Source of the DNA: Alphaproteobacteria bacterium
GTDB taxonomy: Bacteria; Pseudomonadota; Alphaproteobacteria; UBA8366; Aestuariispiraceae
Direction of reading: 5' to 3'
Assembly: GCA_024743195.1 (NCBI GenBank)
Contig: JANSXE010000001.1
Coordinates: forward strand, 1 to 64,000
DNA: 64,000 nt
Under the pieces are notes generated by a model that had not been told where the DNA came from, ran no database searches, and worked only from the letters and a program-made list of their open reading frames with translations. This document shows, in pieces, positions 30,102 through 38,547 of this stretch. Position 1 is the first letter of the stretch. Every line of letters starts with the position of its first letter. Position numbers and translations under genes: made by a program.

Positions 30102-31694
30102 ATGATCTACACGCGACGCAGCCTGCACGGCATGGTGAGCGCGCCGCATCATATGGCAGCCGAAGCCGGGGCCGACGTGCTGCGCGCCGGCGGCAACGCG
30201 GTGGAGGCGATGGTCGCCGCCGCGGCCGCGATCGCCGTCGTCTATCCGCACATGAACGCCATCGGCGGCGACGGCTTCTGGATCATCGCGGAGCCGGGCA
30301 AGGACCCGGTCGCGATCGACGCCGCCGGCCCCGCGGCCGCCGAGGCGACGCCGGATTTCTACAAGGGCCAGGGCCACGCGGCGATCCCGGCGCGCGGACC
30401 GCTGGCCGCGCTGACGGTCCCGGGCACGGTCGACGGCTGGCGCGCGGCGCTTGACGTCGCGGCCCCGTGGGGCCCCGCCCTGCCCCTGCCCCGGCTCTTG
30501 GAGGGCGCGATCCGCCACGCGCGCGAGGGCGTCCCCGTCACCGCCGGGCAGGAAGCGCTGACCACGGAGAAACTGGATCAGCTCAAGGACGCGCCGGGCT
30601 TCGCGGACAGCTTCCTGGCCGAGGGCGGCGCGGTCCCGGCCGAGGGCTCGCTGCTGCGCCAGCCGGGCCTCGCCGCGACGCTCGAGCGCCTGGCGGAGGC
30701 GGGCCTCGAGGATTTTTACCGCGGCGACCTCGCGCGTACGCTCGCCGCCGGGCTGGGGGCCGCGGGCAGCCCGCTCGCGCTCGCGGATCTGGAGGGCTAC
30801 CGGGCCTTTCGCACCGACCCGCTGTCGGTCGATCTGTCGGTCGGGCGCGCCTACAATTTCCCGCCGCCGACGCAGGGCGTCTCGGCCTTGATGATCCTGG
30901 CCCTGTTCGAGCGGCTGGAGGTCCGGGAGGCCGAAGGCTTCGCCCATGTCCACGGGCTGGTGGAGGCCACCAAGCAGGCCTTCCTGCTGCGCAACGCGCA
31001 TGTGACCGATCCCGCGCATATGGACCGCGATGCGGCCGACTGGCTCGCCGCCGACTTCCTGGACGCGCGCGCGGCTGCGATCGACCCGGCGCGCGCCGCG
31101 CCCTGGCCGCAGCCGGCGAAACCCGGCGACACGATCTGGATGGGCGCGGCCGACGGCGAGGGCCGGGTCGTCAGCTTCATCCAGAGCACCTTCTGGGAGT
31201 TCGGCTCGGGCGTCGTCCCCGCCGGAACCGGCGTCGTGTTCCAGAACCGCGGGGCGAGCTTCACTCTCGACCCCGCGCACGCCAACGCGCTGGCGCCGGG
31301 CAAGCGGCCCTTCCACACGCTGATCCCGGCGCTGGCGCGGCTCAAGGACGGGCGCACGCTGGCCTACGGCAATATGGGCGGCGAGGGCCAGCCGCAGAGC
31401 CAGGCGGCCGTCTTCACCCGTCACGTGCTGTTCGGCCAGCCGATGCAGGAGGCGATCACCGCGCCGCGCTGGCTCCTGGGCAAGACCTGGGGCGAGGAGA
31501 CGACGAGCCTGAAGCTGGAAAGCCGCTTCGAGCCCGCGCTGATCGACGCGCTGAAGGCGGCGGGTCACGAGGTCGAACTGGTCGCGCCCTTCACGAGCAT
31601 GATGGGCCATGCGGGCGCGGTCGCAGCCCGCGCGGACGGCGTCCTCGAAGGCGCCAACGACCCGCGCAGCGACGGCGCGGCGGTCGGGGTGTGA
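30102..31694 (+). CDS. gamma-glutamyltransferase-family hydrolase, HpxW-like
   Basis: This 530-residue member of the Ntn-hydrolase GGT family lacks a signal peptide, so it is likely cytoplasmic. The nucleophile region reads P-G-D-T-I-W-M-G-A-A-D-G, with Thr344 as the expected self-cleaving N-terminal residue of the small subunit. The following V-S-F-I-Q-S-T-F-W-E-F-G-S-G and F-Q-N-R-G-A-S-F resemble oxamate amidohydrolase (HpxW) more than classical glutathione-cleaving GGT. The assignment to HpxW is from remembered motif patterns. It stands alone, divergent from pyrH. Confidence 0.8.
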   Translation: MIYTRRSLHGMVSAPHHMAAEAGADVLRAGGNAVEAMVAAAAAIAVVYPHMNAIGGDGFWIIAEPGKDPVAIDAAGPAAAEATPDFYKGQGHAAIPARGPLAALTVPGTVDGWRAALDVAAPWGPALPLPRLLEGAIRHAREGVPVTAGQEALTTEKLDQLKDAPGFADSFLAEGGAVPAEGSLLRQPGLAATLERLAEAGLEDFYRGDLARTLAAGLGAAGSPLALADLEGYRAFRTDPLSVDLSVGRAYNFPPPTQGVSALMILALFERLEVREAEGFAHVHGLVEATKQAFLLRNAHVTDPAHMDRDAADWLAADFLDARAAAIDPARAAPWPQPAKPGDTIWMGAADGEGRVVSFIQSTFWEFGSGVVPAGTGVVFQNRGASFTLDPAHANALAPGKRPFHTLIPALARLKDGRTLAYGNMGGEGQPQSQAAVFTRHVLFGQPMQEAITAPRWLLGKTWGEETTSLKLESRFEPALIDALKAAGHEVELVAPFTSMMGHAGAVAARADGVLEGANDPRSDGAAVGV

Positions 31695-31724
31695 CGGCGC
31701 GGCGGTGGCTTTGGGGTCACCGGC

Positions 31725-32077
31725 CTACCCGCGCAGTTGCGACTGCCACAAGTAGAGATTTTGGATCAAGGCGTCGATCGAGCTCACCGACACCGTCGTT
31801 GTGCCGTGCGCGCACGCGTTGCGCTGGGCGTAGGCGGCGATCACCGCGCGATGGGCGGGCCTGTCTCGATCCATAACCATACTGAGCCGGGTCTCGAAGG
31901 ACGAACGTCTGTCGTCCAGCGCCGGCGCTGCGTCCAATCGGGGTTTGACCGGCGCGCGTCGCGCGCATCCTTGAAGACCTCGCCCACCTCGCGTTCGAAC
32001 TCCGCAAACAGGGTTACGAACACGCCGCGCTCCAGTTGCGCACGCCTACACCATGTCGGAGAGCATGCTCGGGTCAA
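31725..32077 (-). pseudogene. HEPN-type nuclease/toxin-like gene, frame-broken
   Basis: Two overlapping minus-strand frames together read like one protein. The first part (from an ATG at 32077 inside the upstream gene) gives [21 protein letters not shown]. Near 31930 the reading must shift frame to continue through R-S-S-F-E-T-R-L-S-M-V to Y-A-Q-R-N-A-C-A-H-G and a stop at 31725. R-N-x3-H is the HEPN RNase signature (Rx4-6H), and F-A-E-F-E with R-N-x-x-A-H-G recalls the MAE_28990/MAE_18760-like HEPN group. It overlaps the 148-residue gene upstream, as in toxin-antitoxin-like pairs. The break could be a true mutation, programmed frameshifting or a sequencing error. Confidence 0.45.
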
Positions 32078-32492
32078 AGTCCCGCCCGTTCTCGTGGCCG
32101 CCGCCGACCTTGAACAGGCGCCAATTCGGCGCGGAGAACGGCTCCGCCGCGTCGATCAGGACGAAAGCCCCCCGCTTGGTAAACAGGTCAACCCGGCCGT
32201 TGGCCCCGATCACCCAAAGGCCCTTGGGGCGCACTAAGAGCTTGTCGCCCGCCCGATCCCGCAAGGTCAGGCCGGGTTGCTCGCGCTGCGCCAAGCCGAA
32301 ACGCTCCATCAGTTCCTCATGCATTGGAACGGCGTCACGGCTCTCGATCGCCCACCCGTTGTCCATCGCCCAGCGCTCGACGATGCGGAGCAGATCGCGC
32401 AGACGGTTCAACCAGTCGTCAACGCGTCGTTCGACGTCCTCGCGCGTCAGGCCGGCGTCCTCGTCCGCATCGGGCAACTCGTCCGGAAGCAT
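32046..32492 (-). CDS. hypothetical protein, partner of the HEPN-like gene
   Basis: The 148-residue soluble protein has an acidic N-terminus, a helical part ([18 protein letters not shown]), then [10 protein letters not shown] and a beta-rich end with [19 protein letters not shown] do not know a named family for it. The conserved-looking tryptophans and [11 protein letters not shown] suggest a real domain. Its end overlaps the HEPN-like gene by 32 bases, so the pair is probably co-translated. The ATG at 32492 is preferred over upstream starts because the preceding residues are low-complexity and arginine-rich. Confidence 0.7.
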   Translation of the reverse strand: MLPDELPDADEDAGLTREDVERRVDDWLNRLRDLLRIVERWAMDNGWAIESRDAVPMHEELMERFGLAQREQPGLTLRDRAGDKLLVRPKGLWVIGANGRVDLFTKRGAFVLIDAAEPFSAPNWRLFKVGGGHENGRDFDPSMLSDMV

Positions 32493-32691
32493 CGCCTGCG
32501 TCCGCTGCGATCTGAATCTCCGTTCGAGCGTATCAGCGCCGGGCGTCGCTGCACAGGCAGGCGGTTCTCGCCCCCTGGCCTCTTTGCGCTCCGGCGCCCA
32601 TCTGCTAAAGCACGCGCTCTTGCGCCGGTCGGCGCCGCGACCGCGGCCCGCGCTCCCTGTCGCCCGGCATCTCGAAGGACGGACGAGGCCC

Positions 32692-34392
32692 ATGAAGATC
32701 CTCATCACCAGCGCGCTTCCCTATATCAACGGGGTGAAGCATCTGGGCAATCTGGTCGGCAGCATCCTGCCGGCCGACGTCTATGCGCGCTTCCGCCGGC
32801 AGATGGGCGACGAGGTTCTCTATATCTGCGCGACCGACGAGCACGGCACGCCGGCCGAGCTGGCGGCGCTGGAGGCCGGCCAGGACGTCGCCGACTATTG
32901 CCGCGAGCAGTACGAGGTGCAGCGCGACATCTATGAGCGCTTCGCCATCTCCTTCGACTATTTCGGCCGCAGCTCCTCGCCGGACAATCACGAGATCACC
33001 CAGCATTTCGCCCAGAAGCTGGACGAGAACGGCTTCATCGAAGAGCGCGAGATCAATCAGGTCTACTCCATCGACGACGGCCGCTTCCTGCCCGACCGCT
33101 ATGTCGAGGGGACCTGCCCCAACTGCGGCTACGAGAAGGCGCGCGGCGACCAGTGCGAGAACTGCACCAAGCTCCTGGACCCGACCGACCTGATCGATCC
33201 GCGCTCCGCCGTCTCGGGAAGCGTGAATATCGAGATCCGCGCGACCCGGCACCTGTTCCTCAAGCAGTCGGCGTTGATCGGCGAGGTGGAGGAATGGATC
33301 GACCGGCACGCCGACTGGCCGCCGCTCGTCACCTCGATCGCCAAGAAATGGATCAAGGAAGGGGTGCGCGACCGCTGCATCACCCGCGACCTTTCCTGGG
33401 GCGTGCCGGTCGACCGGCCGGGCTTCGAGGGCAAGGTCTTCTACGTCTGGTTCGACGCGCCGATCGCCTACATCTCGACCACCAAGACCTGGGGCGAGGA
33501 GGATCCGGCGACCCGCGACTGGAAGGCCTGGTGGACGGAGAGCGAGGACGTCTCCTACGTCCAGTTCATGGCCAAGGACAACATCCCCTTCCACACCATC
33601 AGTTTCCCCGCCACCCTGATCGGCAGCCGGGAGCCCTGGAAGAAGGTGGATCGGCTCAAGGGCTTCAACTGGCTGACCTATTACGGCGGCAAATTCTCCA
33701 CCAGCAGCAAGCGCGGCATCTTCACCGACCAGGCGCTGGCGGAGGAGCCGGCCGACTATTGGCGCTACTGGCTGATCGCGAACGCGCCGGAATCGGGCGA
33801 CAGCGTCTTCACCGTCGACCGCTTCGCGGAGCAGTGCAACAAGGACCTGGCCCACACGCTCGGCAACTTCGTGAACCGCACCATGAAGTTCTGCGAGAAG
33901 AATTTCGGCGCGGAGGTCCCCGCCGGCGGGGAGTGGACCGAGGCCGAGCGCGCGATGCAGGCCGAGCTCGAGGGCCTGATCGCGGACTACACGCGCCACA
34001 TGACGGCGATCGAGTTCCGCAAGGCGCTGGCGAGCCTGCGCGCGATCTGGTCGCTGGGGAACACCTATCTGGCGGACGCCGCGCCCTGGACCGCGATCAA
34101 GCAGGATCGCGAGCGCGCGGCCTGCATCATCCGCATGGGCCTCAATCTGACGCGGCTCTTCGCCGTGCTGGCCTGGTCGGTGATCCCGGACAGCGCGGCG
34201 CGGATGCTCGACGCCGTGGGCGAAAAGCCGGCCGACGGCGAGGTCCCGACCTGGCCCGGCCAGGACGTCGAGGGCGAACTGACCGTGCTGGAGCCCGGCC
34301 GCCCCTTCACCGCCCCCCCGCCGCTGTTCAAGGTGCTGGACGAGGACCGCATCGCCGCCCTCACCGAACGCTACGGCGGCGCGGAGGGCTGA
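32692..34392 (+). CDS. metG: methionyl-tRNA synthetase
   Basis: The 566-residue class I synthetase charges tRNA-Met. The HIGH-like motif is in [11 protein letters not shown] at the N-terminus, the zinc knuckle is C-P-N-C-G-Y ... C-E-N-C, and the KMSKS-like loop is K-F-S-T-S-S-K-R-G. The last is the atypical STS-type loop of one MetRS subgroup. There is no C-terminal tRNA-binding EMAP-like domain. The start ATG at 32692 gives M-K-I-L-I-T-S-A-L. Long upstream extension of the frame has no similarity to MetG. Confidence 0.96.
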   Translation: MKILITSALPYINGVKHLGNLVGSILPADVYARFRRQMGDEVLYICATDEHGTPAELAALEAGQDVADYCREQYEVQRDIYERFAISFDYFGRSSSPDNHEITQHFAQKLDENGFIEEREINQVYSIDDGRFLPDRYVEGTCPNCGYEKARGDQCENCTKLLDPTDLIDPRSAVSGSVNIEIRATRHLFLKQSALIGEVEEWIDRHADWPPLVTSIAKKWIKEGVRDRCITRDLSWGVPVDRPGFEGKVFYVWFDAPIAYISTTKTWGEEDPATRDWKAWWTESEDVSYVQFMAKDNIPFHTISFPATLIGSREPWKKVDRLKGFNWLTYYGGKFSTSSKRGIFTDQALAEEPADYWRYWLIANAPESGDSVFTVDRFAEQCNKDLAHTLGNFVNRTMKFCEKNFGAEVPAGGEWTEAERAMQAELEGLIADYTRHMTAIEFRKALASLRAIWSLGNTYLADAAPWTAIKQDRERAACIIRMGLNLTRLFAVLAWSVIPDSAARMLDAVGEKPADGEVPTWPGQDVEGELTVLEPGRPFTAPPPLFKVLDEDRIAALTERYGGAEG

Positions 34393-34488
34393 TCCGCCGC
34401 CTCCTGCGCGGAACCGCGCCGAGACCGCTTAACCCGCATTGCCGAGCCGACTGCGTCAAGCGCGGCCTCGGCGTTGCGCGCCCAAACG

Positions 34489-34528
34489 TGATACACTTTC
34501 ATTGCGTATGATGAAAAAATGTGTATCA
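34489..34528. promoter_or_regulatory. candidate PaaX operator upstream of paaA
   Basis: TGATACAC (34489-34496) and GTGTATCA (34521-34528) form a perfect eight-base inverted repeat spanning 40 bases, ending 34 bases before the paaA start. The core TGATAC-N28-GTATCA has the same spacing as the site between paaN and paaG, and resembles the widely spaced TGATTC/GAATCA repeats known for E. coli PaaX. paaX itself is at 58840-59811. Confidence 0.6.
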
Positions 34529-34562
34529 TGATGGCGGTTCCGAGCAGGGAGACGGTGAGACC

Positions 34563-35537
34563 ATGACGAACGTGACCGGGCTGCAGGCGGGCGAGAGCGC
34601 GGAGGAGCAAGCGTTCCAGGCGAAGATCGACCGCGAGGAGCGGATCGAGCCGAAGGACTGGATGCCCGAGGGCTATCGCAAGACGCTGGTGCGGCAGATC
34701 TCACAGCACGCGCATTCCGAGATCGTCGGCATGCTGCCGGAGGGGAACTGGGTGACCCGCGCGCCGAGCCTGAAGCGCAAGGCGGTGCTGCTGGCCAAGA
34801 TCCAGGACGAGGCCGGGCATGGCCTCTATCTCTACAGCGCGGCCGAGACGCTGGACGCCAGCCGCGACGAGATGACGGAGGCGCTGCATGACGGGCGCGC
34901 CAAATACTCCTCCATCTTCAACTATCCGACGCTGAGTTGGGCCGACATCGGGGCCATCGGCTGGCTGGTCGACGGCGCGGCGATCGTCAATCAGGTGGCG
35001 CTCTGCCGCTGCTCCTACGGGCCCTACGCCCGCGCGATGGAGCGCATCTGCAAGGAGGAGAGCTTCCACCAGCGCCAGGGCTACGAGATCATGATGGTGC
35101 TGGCCCAGGGGACGCCCGAGCAGAAGGAGATGGCGCAGGATGCGCTGAACCGCTGGTGGGGCCCCGCCCTGATGATGTTCGGTCCGCACGATTCGAACTC
35201 GGTCCACTCCAGCCGCAACATGGCCTGGAAGATCAAGCGGCGCAGCAACGACGATTTGCGCCAGCAGTTCATCGACATGACCGTCCCGCAGGCGGAGTAT
35301 CTGGACCTTTCGATCCCCGATCCCGACCTGACATGGAACGAGGAGACCGGCCATTACGAGGTCGGCCCGATCGATTGGGACGAGTTCGAGCGCGTGGTCA
35401 AAGGCGGCGGCCCCGTGGGCCGCGAGCGGATCCGCGACCGCCGCCGCGCCTGGGAAGAGGGCGCCTGGGTGCGCGAGGCCGCGCTGGCCCACGCCGAGAA
35501 GCGCCGTCAACGAAAGATGCAGGCCGCGGCCGAGTAA
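34563..35537 (+). CDS. paaA: phenylacetyl-CoA epoxidase subunit PaaA
   Basis: PaaA is the catalytic di-iron subunit of the PaaABCDE monooxygenase that converts phenylacetyl-CoA to its 1,2-epoxide. The 324-residue protein has the ferritin-like iron ligands in [10 protein letters not shown] (E-x2-H) and [10 protein letters not shown] (E-x2-H). The start at 34563 gives M-T-N-V-T-G-L. It is the first gene of paaABCDE, controlled by a candidate PaaX operator 34 bases upstream. Confidence 0.96.
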   Translation: MTNVTGLQAGESAEEQAFQAKIDREERIEPKDWMPEGYRKTLVRQISQHAHSEIVGMLPEGNWVTRAPSLKRKAVLLAKIQDEAGHGLYLYSAAETLDASRDEMTEALHDGRAKYSSIFNYPTLSWADIGAIGWLVDGAAIVNQVALCRCSYGPYARAMERICKEESFHQRQGYEIMMVLAQGTPEQKEMAQDALNRWWGPALMMFGPHDSNSVHSSRNMAWKIKRRSNDDLRQQFIDMTVPQAEYLDLSIPDPDLTWNEETGHYEVGPIDWDEFERVVKGGGPVGRERIRDRRRAWEEGAWVREAALAHAEKRRQRKMQAAAE

Positions 35538-35568
35538 CCGACGGACCTGCTTGAGGAGGAACGCCCCC

Positions 35569-35907
35569 ATGTCCCAATCCCGCAGTGAAGGGCCCCGCAG
35601 TGAAGGGCCCCGCAGTGAAGGGCCCCGCACCGAATGGCCGCTCTGGGAAGTCTTCGTGCGCAGCCGCCAGGGCCTGAGCCACAAGCATGTCGGCTCGCTG
35701 CACGCGCCGGACGCCGAGATGGCGATCCAGAACGCCCGCGACGTCTACACCCGCCGGCAGGAGGGCCAGAGCATCTGGGTCGTCCCGTCGGCGGAGATCG
35801 TCGCCTCCTCCCCCGACGACAAGGGCGAGCTGTTCGATCCGGCCAACGACAAGGTCTATCGCCACCCGACCTTCTACAGCGTCCCCGACGCGGTCGAGAA
35901 CATGTGA
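35569..35907 (+). CDS. paaB: phenylacetyl-CoA epoxidase subunit PaaB
   Basis: PaaB bridges the PaaA-PaaC heterodimers. The 112-residue protein contains the family core E-W-P-L-W-E-V-F-V-R-S-R-Q-G-L-S-H-K-H-V-G-S and Y-x-R-R-Q-E-G-Q-S-I-W-V-V-P. Its N-terminus has three exact S-E-G-P-R copies coded by a 15-base tandem repeat (35581-35625), plus a decayed fourth, which is not part of the usual protein. A GAGGAGG ribosome site precedes the ATG. Confidence 0.94.
   Translation: MSQSRSEGPRSEGPRSEGPRTEWPLWEVFVRSRQGLSHKHVGSLHAPDAEMAIQNARDVYTRRQEGQSIWVVPSAEIVASSPDDKGELFDPANDKVYRHPTFYSVPDAVENM
35581..35625 (+). repeat. 15-base triplicate in paaB
   Basis: CGCAGTGAAGGGCCC occurs three times in a row, in frame, followed by a decayed copy at 35626-35640. 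It adds S-E-G-P-R repeats to the PaaB N-terminus. Confidence 0.95.
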
Positions 35908-35915
35908 GGCCGGCG

Positions 35916-36728
35916 ATGAACGAGACCGAGCTTATGGACCAGCCGGCGGCGAACGCGCCCGCGCTCGACGCGGGGACGCAGGCCATCTTCGTCGACTACC
36001 TGCTGCATCTGGGCGACAACGGGCTGATCCTGGGCCAGCGCCTTGGGGAGTGGTGCGGCCACGGCCCGGTGCTGGAAGAGGACATCGCGATGACCAACAT
36101 CGCGCTGGACCTGATCGGGCAGGCCCGGATGCTGCTGACCCGCGCCGGCGAGATCGAGGGCGCGGGCCGGGACGAGGACGCGCTCGCCTATACGCGCGAC
36201 GCGCTCGCCTTCCGCAATCTCCTGCTGGTCGAGCAGCCGAACGGCGACTTCGCCCTGACGATGGTCCGTCAGTTCCTGTTCAGCGCCTGGTCCTACGAGC
36301 TGTATCGGCGCCTCACGGCCTCGACCGATCCGGGCCTCGCCGCCATCGCCGCCAAGGCGGTGAAGGAGGCCGCCTATCACCGCCGCCATTCGGGCGAGTG
36401 GCTGATCCGCCTCGGCGACGGGACGGCGGAGAGCAAGCGCCGCGCGCAGGACGCGCTCGACGATCTCTGGATCTTCACCGACGAGATGTTCGAGGCCCAG
36501 CCGGGCGACGCGGCGCTGGCCGCGGCCGGGTTGATCCCGGAGCCTTCCAGCCTGCGCCCCGACTGGGAGGCGATGGTCGAGCGCGTCCTGGCCGAGGCGA
36601 CGCTGACCCGCCCCGATCCCGGTTTCCGGCGCGAAGGCGGCCGGACCGGCCGACATTCGGAGTATCTCGGCCATATCCTGTCGGAGCTGCAGTTCCTGCA
36701 GCGCGCCTATCCGGGGGCCCAGTGGTGA
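35916..36728 (+). CDS. paaC: phenylacetyl-CoA epoxidase subunit PaaC
   Basis: PaaC is the structural ferritin-like subunit paired with PaaA. The 270-residue product has the family segments Y-L-L-H-L-G-D-N-G-L-I-L-G-Q-R-L, N-I-A-L-D-L-I-G-Q-A-R, K-E-A-A-Y-H-R-R-H-S and R-x-G-x-H-S-E-Y-L-G-H-I-L. The start is an ATG eight bases after paaB. The stop overlaps the GTG of paaD by four bases. Confidence 0.95.
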   Translation: MNETELMDQPAANAPALDAGTQAIFVDYLLHLGDNGLILGQRLGEWCGHGPVLEEDIAMTNIALDLIGQARMLLTRAGEIEGAGRDEDALAYTRDALAFRNLLLVEQPNGDFALTMVRQFLFSAWSYELYRRLTASTDPGLAAIAAKAVKEAAYHRRHSGEWLIRLGDGTAESKRRAQDALDDLWIFTDEMFEAQPGDAALAAAGLIPEPSSLRPDWEAMVERVLAEATLTRPDPGFRREGGRTGRHSEYLGHILSELQFLQRAYPGAQW

Positions 36729-37240
36729 CGCTGGCCGCGACATCGACGCCGAAGGACGCGGCCGACGTCCGCGCGCTTCTGGACGCGGTGACCGATCCGG
36801 AAATCCCGGTGCTGACCATCGGGGACCTCGGGATTCTGCGCGACGTGCGGGTCGACGACGCGGGCGCCGTCACCGTGGTCATCACGCCCACCTACACCGG
36901 CTGCCCCGCCATGTCGGCGATCGAACTGGCGATCCGCGATCGGCTGTTGGAGGCCGGCTGCGAGGCGGTGCGGGTCGAGACGGTGTTGTCCCCCGCCTGG
37001 ACCACCGATTGGATGAGCGCGGAGGGGCGGCGCAAGCTCGAAGCCTACGGCATTGCGCCGCCGGCGGACGGCGCGGGCGAAGGGCGCGGCGCGCTGTTCG
37101 CCGCCGATCCGACGGTGCGCTGCCCGCACTGCGGCTCGCAGGAGACGGAGAAGGTCTCGGAATTCGGCTCGACCGCCTGCAAGGCGCTCTATCGCTGCCG
37201 CGCCTGCGCGGAGCCGTTCGACTATTTCAAGTGCATCTGA
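36725..37240 (+). CDS. paaD: phenylacetyl-CoA epoxidase assembly protein PaaD
   Basis: PaaD is a MIP18/SufT-like protein thought to help insert iron-sulfur or iron centres into the epoxidase. The 171-residue protein has D-P-E-I-P-V-L-T-I-G-D-L-G-I-L and T-Y-T-G-C-P-A-M in the MIP18 domain, and a cysteine-rich tail (C-P-H-C-G-S, T-A-C-K, C-R-A-C, F-K-C-I). The GTG start overlaps paaC. It is separated from paaE by 191 bases carrying an intergenic palindromic repeat. Confidence 0.94.
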   Translation: MTLAATSTPKDAADVRALLDAVTDPEIPVLTIGDLGILRDVRVDDAGAVTVVITPTYTGCPAMSAIELAIRDRLLEAGCEAVRVETVLSPAWTTDWMSAEGRRKLEAYGIAPPADGAGEGRGALFAADPTVRCPHCGSQETEKVSEFGSTACKALYRCRACAEPFDYFKCI

Positions 37241-37272
37241 AAGGGAGGCGCTGTCCGCATCCGACCCGCCCA

Positions 37273-37386
37273 CATCCTTCGAGACGCCGCCCCACGGCGG
37301 CTCCTCAGGATGAGGGCTTCCGGCCTCGGCCTGGCGCTGAAAGCCTCACCCTGAGGAGGGCGCGTCAGCGCCCGTCTCGAAGGGCG
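37273..37386. repeat. intergenic palindromic repeat, CATCCTTCGAGAC type (copy 1)
   Basis: CATCCTTCGAGACG ... CTCCTCAGGATGAGG is followed by CCTCACCCTGAGGAGG ... CGTCTCGAAGGGCG, forming nested inverted repeats able to fold into a large RNA hairpin. A related copy lies at 55623-55777. This type of element is familiar from intergenic regions of alphaproteobacteria. Here it interrupts the paa operon between paaD and paaE. Confidence 0.8.
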
Positions 37387-37431
37387 GGGCCGGCTCCCGA
37401 TGCGACCGCCGACAAACGAGGACGAAGACCC

Positions 37432-38523
37432 ATGGCGCAGAGCTTCCACCCCCTGACGGTCGCCGACGTGCGGCGCGAGACCGACGACGCCGTCTCGATC
37501 GGCTTCGAGGTCCCTGACGCCCTGAAGCCCGCCTATCGCTTCGCGCCAGGGCAGTATCTGACGCTCAAGGCCGTGATCGACGGCGAGGAGGTGCGCCGCA
37601 CCTACTCCGTCTGTTCGGGCCTGGACGAGGACGAGTTGCGCGTCGCCGTGAAGCGGATTCCGGACGGGCGCTTCTCCGGCTACGCCAATGACGCGCTCGC
37701 CGCCGGCGACGTCATCGAGGTCATGCCGCCGGACGGCCAGTTCACCAGCCCCATCGCGGCCGACCAGAAGAAGCGCTATCTGCTGGTCGCCGCGGGCAGC
37801 GGCGTTACGCCGATCCTGTCGATCGCGCGCTCCGTGCTGACGACCGAGCCGAAGAGCGCGGTGACCCTGATCTACGGCAACCGCAGCGTCGGCGCGATCA
37901 TGTTCAAGGAGGCGCTTGAGGCGCTAAAGGACCGTTACCCCAGCCGGTTCAACCTGATCCATATTCTCTCGCGCCAGCCGCAGGAGGTCCCGCTCTTCAA
38001 CGGCCGTATCGATCGGGAGAAGTGCGAGCAGCTTTTCGAAGCGCTGATCGACCCGCTCGCGCAGGACGAGATCTTCCTGTGCGGCCCGATGCGGATGACG
38101 GAGACGGTGAAGACCGTGCTGGCCGAGAAGGGCGTTCCCGAAGAGCGCATCCATGTCGAGCTGTTCCTGACCGAGGCGGCGGGCGAGATTGAGGCCGCGC
38201 GCGCCAAGCGCGCCGAGGAGATGGGCCCCGCCGCCGGCGCGACGAAACGGGTCACGGTCGTCTTCGACGGCGTCGACACCGACCTGGAACTCGCCCCCGA
38301 CGGCCCCTCGATTCTGGATGCGGCGCTGGAGAAGCGCGGCGACATGCCGTTTTCCTGCAAGGGCGGCATGTGCTGCACCTGCCGGGCCAAGGTGGTCGAG
38401 GGCGAGGTCGCGATGGACGTGAACTACGCGCTGCGGCCCGAGGAGGTCGAGGCCGGATTCGTCCTCACCTGCCAGGCGCATCCGCTGACGGATCGGGTGG
38501 TGGTCGATTACGACCAGCGCTGA
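37432..38523 (+). CDS. paaE: phenylacetyl-CoA epoxidase reductase subunit PaaE
   Basis: PaaE passes electrons from NADPH to PaaA. The 363-residue protein has an FAD domain (R-R-T-Y-S-V-C-S), an NAD(P) domain (A-A-G-S-G-V-T-P-I-L-S and F-L-C-G-P) and a C-terminal plant-type 2Fe-2S ferredoxin domain with C-K-G-G-M-C-C-T-C and a distant fourth Cys in L-T-C-Q-A-H-P. The ATG at 37432 is the natural start. It probably shares the paaA promoter by read-through across the palindromic repeat. Confidence 0.95.
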   Translation: MAQSFHPLTVADVRRETDDAVSIGFEVPDALKPAYRFAPGQYLTLKAVIDGEEVRRTYSVCSGLDEDELRVAVKRIPDGRFSGYANDALAAGDVIEVMPPDGQFTSPIAADQKKRYLLVAAGSGVTPILSIARSVLTTEPKSAVTLIYGNRSVGAIMFKEALEALKDRYPSRFNLIHILSRQPQEVPLFNGRIDREKCEQLFEALIDPLAQDEIFLCGPMRMTETVKTVLAEKGVPEERIHVELFLTEAAGEIEAARAKRAEEMGPAAGATKRVTVVFDGVDTDLELAPDGPSILDAALEKRGDMPFSCKGGMCCTCRAKVVEGEVAMDVNYALRPEEVEAGFVLTCQAHPLTDRVVVDYDQR

Positions 38524-38547
38524 GACGCCCCTTCCCGCACGCGCGCG

